The translations under genes were made by a program, and so were the position numbers. Of a stretch of DNA of 40,546 bases, positions 7,857 through 17,231 are shown in pieces. Source of the DNA: Lachnospiraceae bacterium (lineage in GTDB: Bacteria; Bacillota; Clostridia; Lachnospirales; Lachnospiraceae); contig JAILRO010000041.1 of assembly GCA_024698145.1 (NCBI GenBank), positions 1 through 40,546 on the forward strand, written 5' to 3'. Positions within the stretch are counted from its first letter, which is position 1. The number at the start of each line of letters is the position of its first letter. Below the pieces are notes generated by a model. That model was given only the letters and a program-made list of their open reading frames with translations. It was not told the DNA's origin and made no database searches.

Positions 7857-9479
7857 ATGAGATTATCTGATATTTTAGGTATGAGTCTCACTAATCTGTG
7901 GCGACGTAAGATACGAACCTTTCTAACCGTACTTGGAGTTGTTATAGGAACGGCGTCGATTGTTGTTATGTTGTCTCTGGGTTTGGGACTTAAGGCCGCT
8001 ATGCTTGCACAGGTTAGTACTGCGGGCGGACTTACAGAGATAACCGTAACGTCGGAATCTGATTACGGTGAAGGGGATCTTTTGCTTGATGATTCGACAG
8101 TATCAAAGTTTATGGAACTGGACAATGTCAAGAGTGTTGAACCGCAAATGAACTTTACGTTGTCGATGATAACCGGTAAGTATGAAGCAGAGGATGTTTC
8201 CATAATAGGTGTTACACAGAACTATCTTAAGACTATAGAAATTGAACAGGGGAAAATACCTGAATCAAAAACAGACGGTTCACTTTCGTTGATATTCGGT
8301 AATCAGGTGCTTGGTGAGTCTTTTTATGAAAGTGCAACAGGTGTGTATCCGTATTGGGAAAGAGAAGAAATGCCTGATGTTGATTTGTTAAAAGCAGCAA
8401 TTTTTGGTGGAATTATCAAAGATGACGAGGCCGAGGAGGAAACTGAAACAGACATGACAACGACTGTGTCTAATGATGTGGATCCTGCATTTGCTGATGT
8501 AGATAATGAGTTTGAAGGCGAGTTCTCGGATGATACGTTTTCGTCGGACAGTTCGGATGATGCCGGAGAATTGGAACAACCATCAACAACAGAGACAGAA
8601 GCGCCTGTAGATAAAGCAACGGATTCTACGGAACAAAATGGTGAGTCGGGAACGGACGGCAGTATCGATGGTTTTAATGACATCGATGCTGATTCCGATT
8701 CAAATGGCGGTTCTGCTACGATTTTTACAGCGGATGTTAAGAGAGTTCCTATAAAAGTATGTGGAATTACAGCAGGTGAAGATTCGGATTATACTGATTT
8801 CTCGTATAACTGTTATGCGGATATGGATGCATTGAAAGCCTTTATCCATAAGAACTATACGTTAAATGATATCGTTCCGGAGCAGCCGGTTACGAAAGAT
8901 GGAAAACCATACAAGGACCTTAAGTATTCACAGCTTACGGTTAACGTTGATGGTTCGGATAATGTAGAGGATGTATTGCAGACAATTCAGGACATGGGTT
9001 ATCGTGCTGAGGCTAACAAGGAATGGCTTGAGGAAATAGAGAAAGAGTTTATGATTATTGAAGCGGTACTTGGAGGAATCGGAGCGGTAGCAATGTTGGT
9101 TGCTGCAATAAGTATTGCTAATACAATGACGATGTCAACATATGAAAGAACCAAGGAAATCGGTATTATGAAGGTGCTTGGTTGCAGCCTTGGTAATATT
9201 CGATCAATGTTCCTTTCGGAAGCTGCCTTTATTGGATTTTTGGGTGGAATTGCAGGTTGTATATTAAGTTTTATAATATCAATAATTCTTAATCAGTTCC
9301 TGGCGCCTACGATAATGGAGGAGTATGGATACGGAGAGAATATGAACATATCGGTTATACCGATTTGGCTTGTGCTTCTTGCGATAATATTTGCAACTGT
9401 TATCGGTATGGTAGCGGGATTCTTCCCGGCACAACGTGCAACTAAGTTAAGTCCTCTTGCGGCAATACGTAATGAATAA
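7857..9479 (+). CDS. ABC transporter permease, MacB/FtsX family, with large acidic extracellular insert
   Basis: This is the membrane subunit of the module, with four predicted membrane helices: one near residues 20-42 and three in the C-terminal third (from about 398). Conserved FtsX-family features include the N-terminal RRKIRTFLTVLGVVIG and the segment YERTKEIGIMKVLGC before the C-terminal helices. The extracellular MacB-type domain is interrupted by an insert (about residues 188-288) made almost entirely of Asp, Glu, Ser and Thr, absent from ordinary MacB permeases, which are about 390-400 residues long. The gene starts three bases after the previous stop and is followed by a strong terminator, closing the operon. 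The substrate is unknown. Confidence 0.92.
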   Translation: MRLSDILGMSLTNLWRRKIRTFLTVLGVVIGTASIVVMLSLGLGLKAAMLAQVSTAGGLTEITVTSESDYGEGDLLLDDSTVSKFMELDNVKSVEPQMNFTLSMITGKYEAEDVSIIGVTQNYLKTIEIEQGKIPESKTDGSLSLIFGNQVLGESFYESATGVYPYWEREEMPDVDLLKAAIFGGIIKDDEAEEETETDMTTTVSNDVDPAFADVDNEFEGEFSDDTFSSDSSDDAGELEQPSTTETEAPVDKATDSTEQNGESGTDGSIDGFNDIDADSDSNGGSATIFTADVKRVPIKVCGITAGEDSDYTDFSYNCYADMDALKAFIHKNYTLNDIVPEQPVTKDGKPYKDLKYSQLTVNVDGSDNVEDVLQTIQDMGYRAEANKEWLEEIEKEFMIIEAVLGGIGAVAMLVAAISIANTMTMSTYERTKEIGIMKVLGCSLGNIRSMFLSEAAFIGFLGGIAGCILSFIISIILNQFLAPTIMEEYGYGENMNISVIPIWLVLLAIIFATVIGMVAGFFPAQRATKLSPLAAIRNE

Positions 9480-9483
9480 AATT

Positions 9484-9524
9484 GAGCCTTTGAATTATAA
9501 GAAGCATAATTCAAAGGCTCTTTT
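9484..9524. terminator. Strong intrinsic terminator, probably bidirectional
   Basis: A perfect 15-bp stem (9484-9498 with 9506-9520) has a 7-base loop and is followed by TTTTATT on the plus strand. It ends the ABC operon. On the minus strand the same stem is followed by AATTTTATT, so it can also terminate the convergent EF-hand-like gene. Confidence 0.9.
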
Positions 9525-9550
9525 ATTATAAAAAGGGCGTTTTATAATAT

Positions 9551-10678
9551 CTAAGCGGTTTTTTCGTCTTTGTGTGCAAAATCAATTTGTTGAATAAGTC
9601 CTGCGGCACCGGTCGATTCATGCAAGAAGAAGCCGCTTTGTCTTACAACTGCACGTGTCACATTGTCATCAAGACTTGTATGCGAGAATTGAGTGCCTAA
9701 CGCACCCAAATATATGGCGCCGATATCTGCAGCGGCAAGCCCCATAAGAATATCTTTGCCTGTCGAATCTTTTCTCCATACTTTGAGATTGTCGAACACA
9801 GAATCATTTTCATCAATGAAGCCGTTGCCGTCTTCATCAAACTCTGCAAGTTCAGCAAAACCGTTGCCGGTTGTTGCACCGAATAGTTCTTTGCCATTAT
9901 CGATGTTTCCGTTGCCGTCTCTGTCTAATGCGAGAAAAGCGTTGCCTGATGCAAGAGAAGAAATCTCTTCTTCGACACCGTCGCCGTCTAGGTCAAAGAA
10001 CCATTGCTGGTCACTTATCGTTTCCGGAACATCATCAAGATTAATTACGAGTGGATCGGTTAACATGAAAGGCACACCTTCCGATATTTCCGACACTGTC
10101 CGGGTAAATGATCTTCCCATTGCAAGAGACATGTTAAAATCAATAGTTCTCCCATCGGCGGTCCGCACTGTTCCCACTGTATTGTAGGAAACATACTCGA
10201 CTTCGGACAAGGTAAATGTTGTTTCCTGTCTTGACCAGAGAGTTCCCGGTTGACCGATGTGCGTGGTTAAGTCAAGAACGGATTTGTCTTCAGGATTTTT
10301 GTAGGAATGTCCAAGCAGTTGCTGCTTGATGCGTTCCATAAGTTCCTCAATCTGCTTAATAAGCTGTTCGTGGAAATCCTGAATTGTCGTTTTGACGTTT
10401 GTTATCCCGTTCGTTCCCATATAAAAGTTTGAATACAAGTCCGAACCAAGATAAGATATTTGTTCATCAAAATCTGATGATGGCTCGTAGCTGTCTTGAT
10501 GGCTACGATTAGTGTTGCCGGTATAGCTTTGAAATCTCATGTAGTTAGATGCAAAGCTGCCGTAAGATACGGTTGCCGGTTCCTTCGGCATAGAGTAAGA
10601 CATCGTCCGTGATGTCTGCGTAGTGTTTTCTTGGAACCTTCCGGAACCCATGAAAACGGTGCTTGAGTCAATCTTCAT
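9551..10678 (-). CDS. Protein with DxDxDG calcium-binding (EF-hand/dockerin-like) loops
   Basis: This 375-residue protein has three calcium-loop motifs in its C-terminal half: FDLDGDGVEEE, DRDGNGNIDNG and DEDGNGFIDEND. An IYLG segment typical of the bacterial 'FDLDGDG' calcium-binding family follows. The N-terminal third is Ser/Thr/Asn-rich with a short amphipathic helix (EQLIKQIEELMERIKQQL). No signal peptide or membrane segment is visible, so it is either cytoplasmic or exported by a non-Sec route. The ATG at 10678 is preferred over a GTG three codons earlier because the AAAGGA site is only three bases from that GTG but twelve from the ATG. It stands alone between the ABC operon and the HD-GYP gene. 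Its function is unknown. Confidence 0.82.
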   Translation of the reverse strand: MKIDSSTVFMGSGRFQENTTQTSRTMSYSMPKEPATVSYGSFASNYMRFQSYTGNTNRSHQDSYEPSSDFDEQISYLGSDLYSNFYMGTNGITNVKTTIQDFHEQLIKQIEELMERIKQQLLGHSYKNPEDKSVLDLTTHIGQPGTLWSRQETTFTLSEVEYVSYNTVGTVRTADGRTIDFNMSLAMGRSFTRTVSEISEGVPFMLTDPLVINLDDVPETISDQQWFFDLDGDGVEEEISSLASGNAFLALDRDGNGNIDNGKELFGATTGNGFAELAEFDEDGNGFIDENDSVFDNLKVWRKDSTGKDILMGLAAADIGAIYLGALGTQFSHTSLDDNVTRAVVRQSGFFLHESTGAAGLIQQIDFAHKDEKTA

Positions 10679-10773
10679 ACGTCTCACTCATCCTTTCAAT
10701 TAGATTCCAGTCTAACCTGATATATATTTCGGAATAAATATCCTGAAAAATATAGTAGTTTTTACCAAATATT

Positions 10774-10802
10774 TTGACAGTTTTGTAACAATATGATAAA
10801 AT
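10774..10802 (+). promoter_or_regulatory. Consensus promoter opening the c-di-GMP gene run
   Basis: A perfect TTGACA (10774-10779) and TAAAAT (10797-10802) are separated by 17 bases. Transcription would begin near 10809, about 40 bases before the HD-GYP start codon. Because spacing between the next genes is 6-28 bases, this promoter could drive everything to feoB. Confidence 0.75.
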
Positions 10803-10850
10803 TATCTCTATATATTCTATGGTATTGATGTCTGGAACGGGGGTAATGGA

Positions 10851-12986
10851 ATGAAAAAGCATTCAAAAAAAACTATGAGTAATTCAGCCAGATACTGCCT
10901 GCTTATTTCGGTGGGTGTTACTGTTAATATATTGTTGGCTTTACTTATGAAAGGCGTTGGATTACCTTTGTTTTTGGATACTGTAGGAACTATCGCTGTA
11001 TCAGCGGTAGGCGGCTGGTTCCCGGGAATATTGACAGCAATAGCAACCAATCTATTGTGTACAAGTTTCGATTATAATGCAATTTATTTCAGTTTTATCA
11101 ATGCACTTGTTGCAATCTTTACTTACATATACGTAAGGAAATACTCTTTTAAGAATATAATAAAAACAATTACGTTTGTTGTTATACTGGCGGTTTTTGT
11201 CGGTTTGTTAAGTTCGCTTATTCATTGGTATGTGCTTGGTGGAGTGCACAATACTATTATTGATGAGACAGCCAAAAGCTTGCAGGCGACAACCGGATGG
11301 GGACCGTATGCATCGTTTTGTGCGGTATATATGATTATCAATCTTATAGACAAAGGCTTTGCGATTTTGGTCGCAGCAGTAATAATGGCGGTTGTACCCC
11401 AAAAGGTGCTTTCAAATATTGGTCAGCAAAGCTGGATGCAGAAACCGCTTTCTCATTCGGAGGTTATGTCCATAAGGAAATGGTCCGAGTCTGTTGGTAT
11501 GTCAATGCGTACACGAATTACATTTACAATAGTTGCGATATCCTACGTGTTGATAATTGTCACGGAGTGTATTGCGGTTAATTTGTATTTTGAGCACGAG
11601 AGACAGGAAAAGACGGAGATAGCGCGGGATGCTGTTAAGTTCGCGTCGGATGTCGTGGATGCTGATAAAGTTGAGGATTATCTTAAGTATGGCAGAAATG
11701 TTCCCGGGTATGATGATACAGAAGCGCTTCTGTATAAGATAAGAGAAAATGCAAAAGGCGTTAAATATATGTATATTACGCAGGTCAGAGATGACGGTTG
11801 TTATTTCGTATTTGATTTGGATTCGCCGGATCAGGAGGGTTGCAAACCCGGAGAAAAAGCAGAATTTGAAGAAGCTTTTTTTCCATATGTCGATGACCTT
11901 TTGGAAGGCAAGCAGATAGAACCTGTAGAGTCTAATGATTTGTCAGGATGGGTGCTTACGGTATATTATCCGATTAAAAATAAAGACGGGAAATGCGTGT
12001 GTTACGCGGGAGCCGACGTTTCTCTTGATTATTTGAGTTCATATATGAAGAGGTTTCTGGTTCGATCCGTGCTTATTCTCACCGGCTTTTGTATATTGGT
12101 AATTGCTTTTGGATTGTGGATTACGGAAATGTACATGACATATCCGTTAAGTTCAATTGCAAAATGTTTGGATGATTTTGATGAAACCAATGATGACCAG
12201 GAATATCTGGAAGCTAATGTAAAAAAACTTCGCAGTTTGGATATTCATACTGATGATGAAGTTGAGCAGCTGTACAAATCTATTTGTCGAATGACTCTTA
12301 ACCAGTCAGAGCAAATGAGAAACATACGTAGATTATCCGAATCGACAGCCAACATGCAGGACGGTCTTATTATAACAATGGCAGATATGGTCGAGAATCG
12401 TGACTCTGATACAGGTGCACACATTCAGAAAACGGCGGCGTATGTTAAGATTATTGTAGAGGGACTCAAGAATAAAGGATACTATCCGGAGAAGATTACA
12501 CCTAAGTTTATGTCGGATGTAGTAAGGTCGGCACCTCTTCATGACGTTGGCAAGATTAATATACCGGACGGTATTCTTAACAAGCCTGGCAAGCTTACTG
12601 ATGAAGAATATGAAATAATGAAGACTCACACGACTGCAGGTAAGAGGATTATGGAGAATGCCATAAGTACCGTTAAGGGTGAGAACTACTTAAAAGAAGC
12701 TAGAAACATGGCGGCATATCATCATGAACGCTTTGACGGAAAGGGATACCCGGAGGGGTTGCATGGTGAAGTTATACCATTGTCTGCACGTATCATGGCG
12801 GTTGCGGATGTATTTGATGCTCTTTCATCACCGCGTGTTTATAAGCCGGCATTTCCGCTTGAAAAAGTACTTGGAATTATTAAAGAGGGTTCAGGTACTC
12901 AGTTTGATCCGAAATGTGTGGAAGTATTCATTGAAGCTTTGCCTGAGGTTAAAGTTATTCTTAAAAAATACAACGAAGAATTATAG
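10851..12986 (+). CDS. Membrane HD-GYP c-di-GMP phosphodiesterase with ECF-S-like and CACHE-like sensor regions
   Basis: This 711-residue protein probably hydrolyses cyclic di-GMP in response to an outside signal. The N-terminus (about 10-190) is a multi-helix membrane domain resembling ECF-transporter S components, including LPLFLDTVGTIAVSAVGGWFPG-like residues. A helix (about 222-243), a CACHE-like extracellular domain (about 250-395), another helix and a linker of HAMP type follow. The HD-GYP domain (about 505-705) keeps every expected metal ligand: H564-D565 in LHDVGKI, H593 in MKTH, H624-H625-E626 in YHHERFDGKGYPEGL, and D653. It is the first gene after a consensus promoter and is 15 bases from the hybrid kinase gene. 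Its HD-GYP domain is therefore predicted active, unlike the one at 17232. Confidence 0.92.
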   Translation: MKKHSKKTMSNSARYCLLISVGVTVNILLALLMKGVGLPLFLDTVGTIAVSAVGGWFPGILTAIATNLLCTSFDYNAIYFSFINALVAIFTYIYVRKYSFKNIIKTITFVVILAVFVGLLSSLIHWYVLGGVHNTIIDETAKSLQATTGWGPYASFCAVYMIINLIDKGFAILVAAVIMAVVPQKVLSNIGQQSWMQKPLSHSEVMSIRKWSESVGMSMRTRITFTIVAISYVLIIVTECIAVNLYFEHERQEKTEIARDAVKFASDVVDADKVEDYLKYGRNVPGYDDTEALLYKIRENAKGVKYMYITQVRDDGCYFVFDLDSPDQEGCKPGEKAEFEEAFFPYVDDLLEGKQIEPVESNDLSGWVLTVYYPIKNKDGKCVCYAGADVSLDYLSSYMKRFLVRSVLILTGFCILVIAFGLWITEMYMTYPLSSIAKCLDDFDETNDDQEYLEANVKKLRSLDIHTDDEVEQLYKSICRMTLNQSEQMRNIRRLSESTANMQDGLIITMADMVENRDSDTGAHIQKTAAYVKIIVEGLKNKGYYPEKITPKFMSDVVRSAPLHDVGKINIPDGILNKPGKLTDEEYEIMKTHTTAGKRIMENAISTVKGENYLKEARNMAAYHHERFDGKGYPEGLHGEVIPLSARIMAVADVFDALSSPRVYKPAFPLEKVLGIIKEGSGTQFDPKCVEVFIEALPEVKVILKKYNEEL

Positions 12987-13001
12987 GGGGTGTGCGTGTT
13001 A

Positions 13002-16000
13002 ATGGTGAACAAGAAAGTTGTTACAGCCGTATTGACGGTTATGTTTGCTTTGTCTTTAATTTCATATAACGCGAATACTTCTTTTGCAGCCGGAGAAAAA
13101 ACAACTATTGGCGGAGGATACGCGGTAACAGGTCAGATAGAAGGGGTTGGTTATGCATCTGAGTTGTACGACGCGACGAATGGATTGCCTACATCTGATG
13201 CTAATTATATTCTTGGTGCAAGTAACGGTTACATTTACATAGGTGGCTATAGCGGAATTATGCGCTATGATGGTACTGAGTTTAAGAAACTTACTTTAGA
13301 TGGTCTTACAAGTGGTAGAGGACTTTTCGAAGATAAGTTGGGTAGAATATGGGTAGGTACCAACGATAACGGTGTTGTAGTAATTGACGGTAATGAGAGC
13401 AAACATTTTACTTACAAAGACGGGTTGCCTTCTTCTTCCGTAAGAATATTTGCTGAAGATAACAATGGTAATGTATATATTGGAACGACAGCGGGTGTTT
13501 GTTATGTCGATTTGAATATGTCACTTACCGTAATAGATGATGAGAGAATCAATGAAGAACGCGTATTAAAACTGGAGTCTGATGTAAACGGAATAATATA
13601 CGGGCAAACAAAGAACGGTAATGTTTTTTCAATAAAAGACAAAAAAGTATCAGCTTTTTACAGTAGCAGTGATTTGGGAATGGAGACCATCACAACTATT
13701 CTTGTCGACAAGGATAAGGCCGGTATTGTGTATTTATGTACGGAAGGCGAAGATGTATATTATGGACTTTTTGGTAAGAAAGCATCAGACCTTGAGAAAA
13801 TATTGGTTGCACCTATTTCGAATGTGCACTGGGCAACCTATGCCTGTGATAGAGTGTGGTTCGCATCAACAACGGTTGTAGGTTATCTGGATGAGGATAA
13901 GAATTTTGTTGAAGTTAAGAATTTGCCGATGGATAGCGCAATTGAAATGATGACTGCAGATTATCAGGGTAATATGTGGTTTGCTTCTTCAACTCAAGGT
14001 GTCATGAAGATTGTAACTAACAATTTTGTTAATATAACACAGAAGAGTGGTCTGCCTGAAGAGGTTGTCAATGCGACATGTTTATATGACGGACTTCTGT
14101 ATATAGGTACAGATAACGGTGTTCGTGTTGTTGATGACAATAATTATACATTGGAGAACAAGCTCACGAAGTTTATCGGCGATTCAAGAATACGTTCATT
14201 TTATTCGGATAGCCATGGCAATATCTGGGTTGCTACATTTACCAACAATGTAGGTCTTGTGCGTTACAATAAGAACGGAACAATAACGCAGTTTACTGTA
14301 GATGATGGCATGCCCAGTAACGAAGTAAGGTGTCTGATCGAGTTAAAGGACGGTACGATATGTGCAGGTACCAATGGTGGAGTTGTATTCATCAAAGACA
14401 ATAAAATTGTCCGTACGGTCGGCTCGGAAGAAGGCCTTAAGAATACGGTTATATTGACGGTTGCTGAAAAAACAACAGGTGAAATACTTGCCGGTTCCGA
14501 TGGAGATGGAATATATGTTATAAAAGACAATGGAATAGAACGATTAGGTAGGGATGAAGGACTTACAAGTGATGTCATAATGCGAATTAAACGAGATGAT
14601 AAAAGAGATATGTATTGGATCGTGACATCCAATTCTATTCAGTATATCCAAAACGATTTAATAAAAGAAGTGACAACGTTCCCTAATAATAACAACTATG
14701 ACCTGTATTTTGATAACAGTGATAATATGTGGATACTGTCTTCATATGGAATATACACACTCAAAGCAGATGATATGTACTATGATAAGGTCAGCGATTA
14801 CAGACTTTATGCTATTGCAAACGGTCTGACCAGTACACCTACTTCCAATTCTTATAGTGCCTTGTCTGATGATGGTGATTTGTATGTATCCGGAAGATCG
14901 GGAGTGTGTAAGGTTAATATTGATCATTTCTTTAGCGGCAAAATGAAGGTTAAAGTAGATATCAGTTCGGTGTACTGCGGTGATACGGAGATTCTTGCCA
15001 ACAAAGCAGGTATCTATGAAATACCTTCTTCGGATGGACGTATCAAGATATCGGCAGCAGTGCTGGATTACACTCTTGTCAACCCTACTGTTCGTGTATA
15101 TATAGAGGGGAAAGAAAAAGAAGGTATCAACTTAAGAAGAAGTCAGCTTACACCACTTGAATATACCGGACTCAAATATGGTAATTACAAACTGCACATA
15201 CAGGTTTTTGAGAATGATGAGAAGACAGAGATGCTTAATGAAGTATTTGTCTTTAACAAGCAACCTCGCATGTATGAGCTTATTGCGTTTAAGATTATGA
15301 TATTTATCCTTGTGGCTGCGATTGCCGGCATTGTTGTATGGCGAGTAATGAAAACAACGGTTATAAGGAAACAATATGCTGAAATAAAACAGGCAAGAGA
15401 TGAGGCGGAGCGCGCCAATACAGCAAAGACAAGATTCCTTGCTAATATGTCACATGAAATAAGAACGCCTATCAATACTATTATGGGTATGGACGAGATG
15501 ATTCTTCGTGAGGATGCAACGGACGTTCCCAAGGGTTATTTTATGTCTATGATTAACTATGCCTTAGATATTCAGAATGCTTCCGAGACACTTCTCGGAC
15601 TTATAAATGATCTCTTGGATATGTCAAAAATCGAATCCGGCAAGATGCATCTTGTAGAGCAGGAATATGACGTTGTTGAATTACTGCGCTCAATTGTTAC
15701 CATGATAAGAGTCAGAAGTACCGAAAAGGAATTGATTTTTGATGTCAATGTCGATGAGATAATTCCTCGTCGTATGTATGGTGATGCGGGTAAGATAAAA
15801 CAGATAGTACTTAATCTTTTGACGAATGCCGTTAAGTACACCGAAAAGGGTGGATTTTCACTTAACCTTTCTCTTTTGGAGAGACAGGATGATGATTTGC
15901 TGATTAGCTTTTCTGTTAAGGATACAGGAATAGGTGTCAAAGAGGAGGATATGGATAAACTCTTTACGGCATATGAGCGTCTTGATGAGGAGAAGAACAG

Positions 16001-17225
16001 TGGAATACAGGGAACCGGACTCGGACTTGATATATCCAGACGTTTTGCCGAGCTTATGGGCGGAAGTCTTGTGTGTGAGAGTGTATACGGAAAGGGTTCA
16101 GAGTTCATTCTTACCATTAATCAGAAAATTGTAGATGCAACACCAATAGGAGTTTTTAAGGAGCATGATGAAGGACTTACAAAGGGTCCTTACGTTCCGC
16201 TTTTTGTTGCGCCGGATGCAGATGTTCTGGTTGTGGATGACACACCGATGAACCTCACGGTTATCAAGGGATTGCTTAAAGCAACCAAGATTTTTGTGAC
16301 GACTGCATCAAGCGGAGAGGAATGTCTTGAGAAGATTAAAGAGACGAAGTTTAATATTGTATTGCTCGATCACATGATGCCGGGAATGGATGGTCTTGAA
16401 ACCGTTGCCGAGATTAGAAAGGAATTCCCTGATCTGCCTGTATATGCACTTACAGCTAATGCGACAGTGGGAGAAGAGTTCTACAAATCAAAAGGTTTCG
16501 ATGGATATCTTTCAAAACCTATTGATAGTGAGGCATTAGAGAGAACTATTCTTAAGCATCTTCCTGAAGAAATGGTTCAAAAGCCGGAAGCAACAGCACA
16601 GGTATCGGAACTGACGGAGATACCTGAAGATAAGCTGTGGATATATGAAACCGATGGAATTGATGTTGATGAGGGTATTAAGAACTCAGGCGGTATATCA
16701 CAGTTCTTGTTCTCTCTTGGAATGTTTAGAGAGACAATTGACGGCAATGTCAAAGTAATACAAGATGCTTATGATAACGAAGATATAAGGCTTTACACAA
16801 TTAAAGTACATGCCCTTAAGAGTTCTGCAAGATTTGTCGGAGCTATGCATCTTTCAAAGCTTGCTGAGGCGCTTGAAGATGCCGGTAACAAAGAAAATAC
16901 AGAGTTTATAAAAGCCAATAACGATGATCTTATAAATGAGTACACAGCATACAAAGAAAAACTTGAAAGAATAATCGATACCGATGATGAGGAAGAAGAT
17001 GACAGAGAAGAGATTCCAAAAGACGAGTTGGATGATGCTTATAATGCCTTTAGAGATCTTATCCCTCAGATGGATTACGATTCTGTAGAGATGGTATTGG
17101 ATCAGTTAAAGGAATACAGACTTCCCAAAGACGATGCCGAATTTATGGCGGAACTTGAGAAGAAATTAAAGACTTTTGATTGGGACGGAATGGAAGAAAT
17201 GATAAACAATGTGCAAAGGAGTTGA
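13002..17225 (+). CDS. Hybrid sensor histidine kinase: Reg_prop beta-propeller, Y_Y_Y, HisKA, HATPase, REC, Hpt
   Basis: This giant one-protein phosphorelay has 1407 residues. A signal peptide (about 1-31) leads to an extracellular Reg_prop beta-propeller (about 45-640) with recurring blade motifs such as DGLPSSSVRIFAEDNNGNVYIGT. A Y_Y_Y-like domain and one membrane helix (about 760-785) follow. The kinase core has H818 in MSHEIRTP, N-box NLLTNAVKYTEKG, DTGIGV and GTGLGL. A receiver domain follows with D1123 in LLDHMMPGMDG, then an Hpt domain with H1270 in VHALKSSAR, then an acidic tail. No DNA-binding output is present. The ATG at 13002 has AGGGGG upstream, whereas a GTG at 12990 overlaps that site. 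It sits tightly between two HD-GYP genes, which suggests that output is through c-di-GMP. This propeller class commonly senses sugars or oligosaccharides; the ligand here is unknown. Confidence 0.93.
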   Translation: MVNKKVVTAVLTVMFALSLISYNANTSFAAGEKTTIGGGYAVTGQIEGVGYASELYDATNGLPTSDANYILGASNGYIYIGGYSGIMRYDGTEFKKLTLDGLTSGRGLFEDKLGRIWVGTNDNGVVVIDGNESKHFTYKDGLPSSSVRIFAEDNNGNVYIGTTAGVCYVDLNMSLTVIDDERINEERVLKLESDVNGIIYGQTKNGNVFSIKDKKVSAFYSSSDLGMETITTILVDKDKAGIVYLCTEGEDVYYGLFGKKASDLEKILVAPISNVHWATYACDRVWFASTTVVGYLDEDKNFVEVKNLPMDSAIEMMTADYQGNMWFASSTQGVMKIVTNNFVNITQKSGLPEEVVNATCLYDGLLYIGTDNGVRVVDDNNYTLENKLTKFIGDSRIRSFYSDSHGNIWVATFTNNVGLVRYNKNGTITQFTVDDGMPSNEVRCLIELKDGTICAGTNGGVVFIKDNKIVRTVGSEEGLKNTVILTVAEKTTGEILAGSDGDGIYVIKDNGIERLGRDEGLTSDVIMRIKRDDKRDMYWIVTSNSIQYIQNDLIKEVTTFPNNNNYDLYFDNSDNMWILSSYGIYTLKADDMYYDKVSDYRLYAIANGLTSTPTSNSYSALSDDGDLYVSGRSGVCKVNIDHFFSGKMKVKVDISSVYCGDTEILANKAGIYEIPSSDGRIKISAAVLDYTLVNPTVRVYIEGKEKEGINLRRSQLTPLEYTGLKYGNYKLHIQVFENDEKTEMLNEVFVFNKQPRMYELIAFKIMIFILVAAIAGIVVWRVMKTTVIRKQYAEIKQARDEAERANTAKTRFLANMSHEIRTPINTIMGMDEMILREDATDVPKGYFMSMINYALDIQNASETLLGLINDLLDMSKIESGKMHLVEQEYDVVELLRSIVTMIRVRSTEKELIFDVNVDEIIPRRMYGDAGKIKQIVLNLLTNAVKYTEKGGFSLNLSLLERQDDDLLISFSVKDTGIGVKEEDMDKLFTAYERLDEEKNSGIQGTGLGLDISRRFAELMGGSLVCESVYGKGSEFILTINQKIVDATPIGVFKEHDEGLTKGPYVPLFVAPDADVLVVDDTPMNLTVIKGLLKATKIFVTTASSGEECLEKIKETKFNIVLLDHMMPGMDGLETVAEIRKEFPDLPVYALTANATVGEEFYKSKGFDGYLSKPIDSEALERTILKHLPEEMVQKPEATAQVSELTEIPEDKLWIYETDGIDVDEGIKNSGGISQFLFSLGMFRETIDGNVKVIQDAYDNEDIRLYTIKVHALKSSARFVGAMHLSKLAEALEDAGNKENTEFIKANNDDLINEYTAYKEKLERIIDTDDEEEDDREEIPKDELDDAYNAFRDLIPQMDYDSVEMVLDQLKEYRLPKDDAEFMAELEKKLKTFDWDGMEEMINNVQRS

Positions 17226-17231
17226 TAATAT

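Noticed and set aside
9693-10187. 164-codon plus-strand open frame opposite the calcium-loop protein
   Set aside because: It is an antisense shadow of a protein with recognisable DxDxDG motifs and has no ribosome site or family resemblance.
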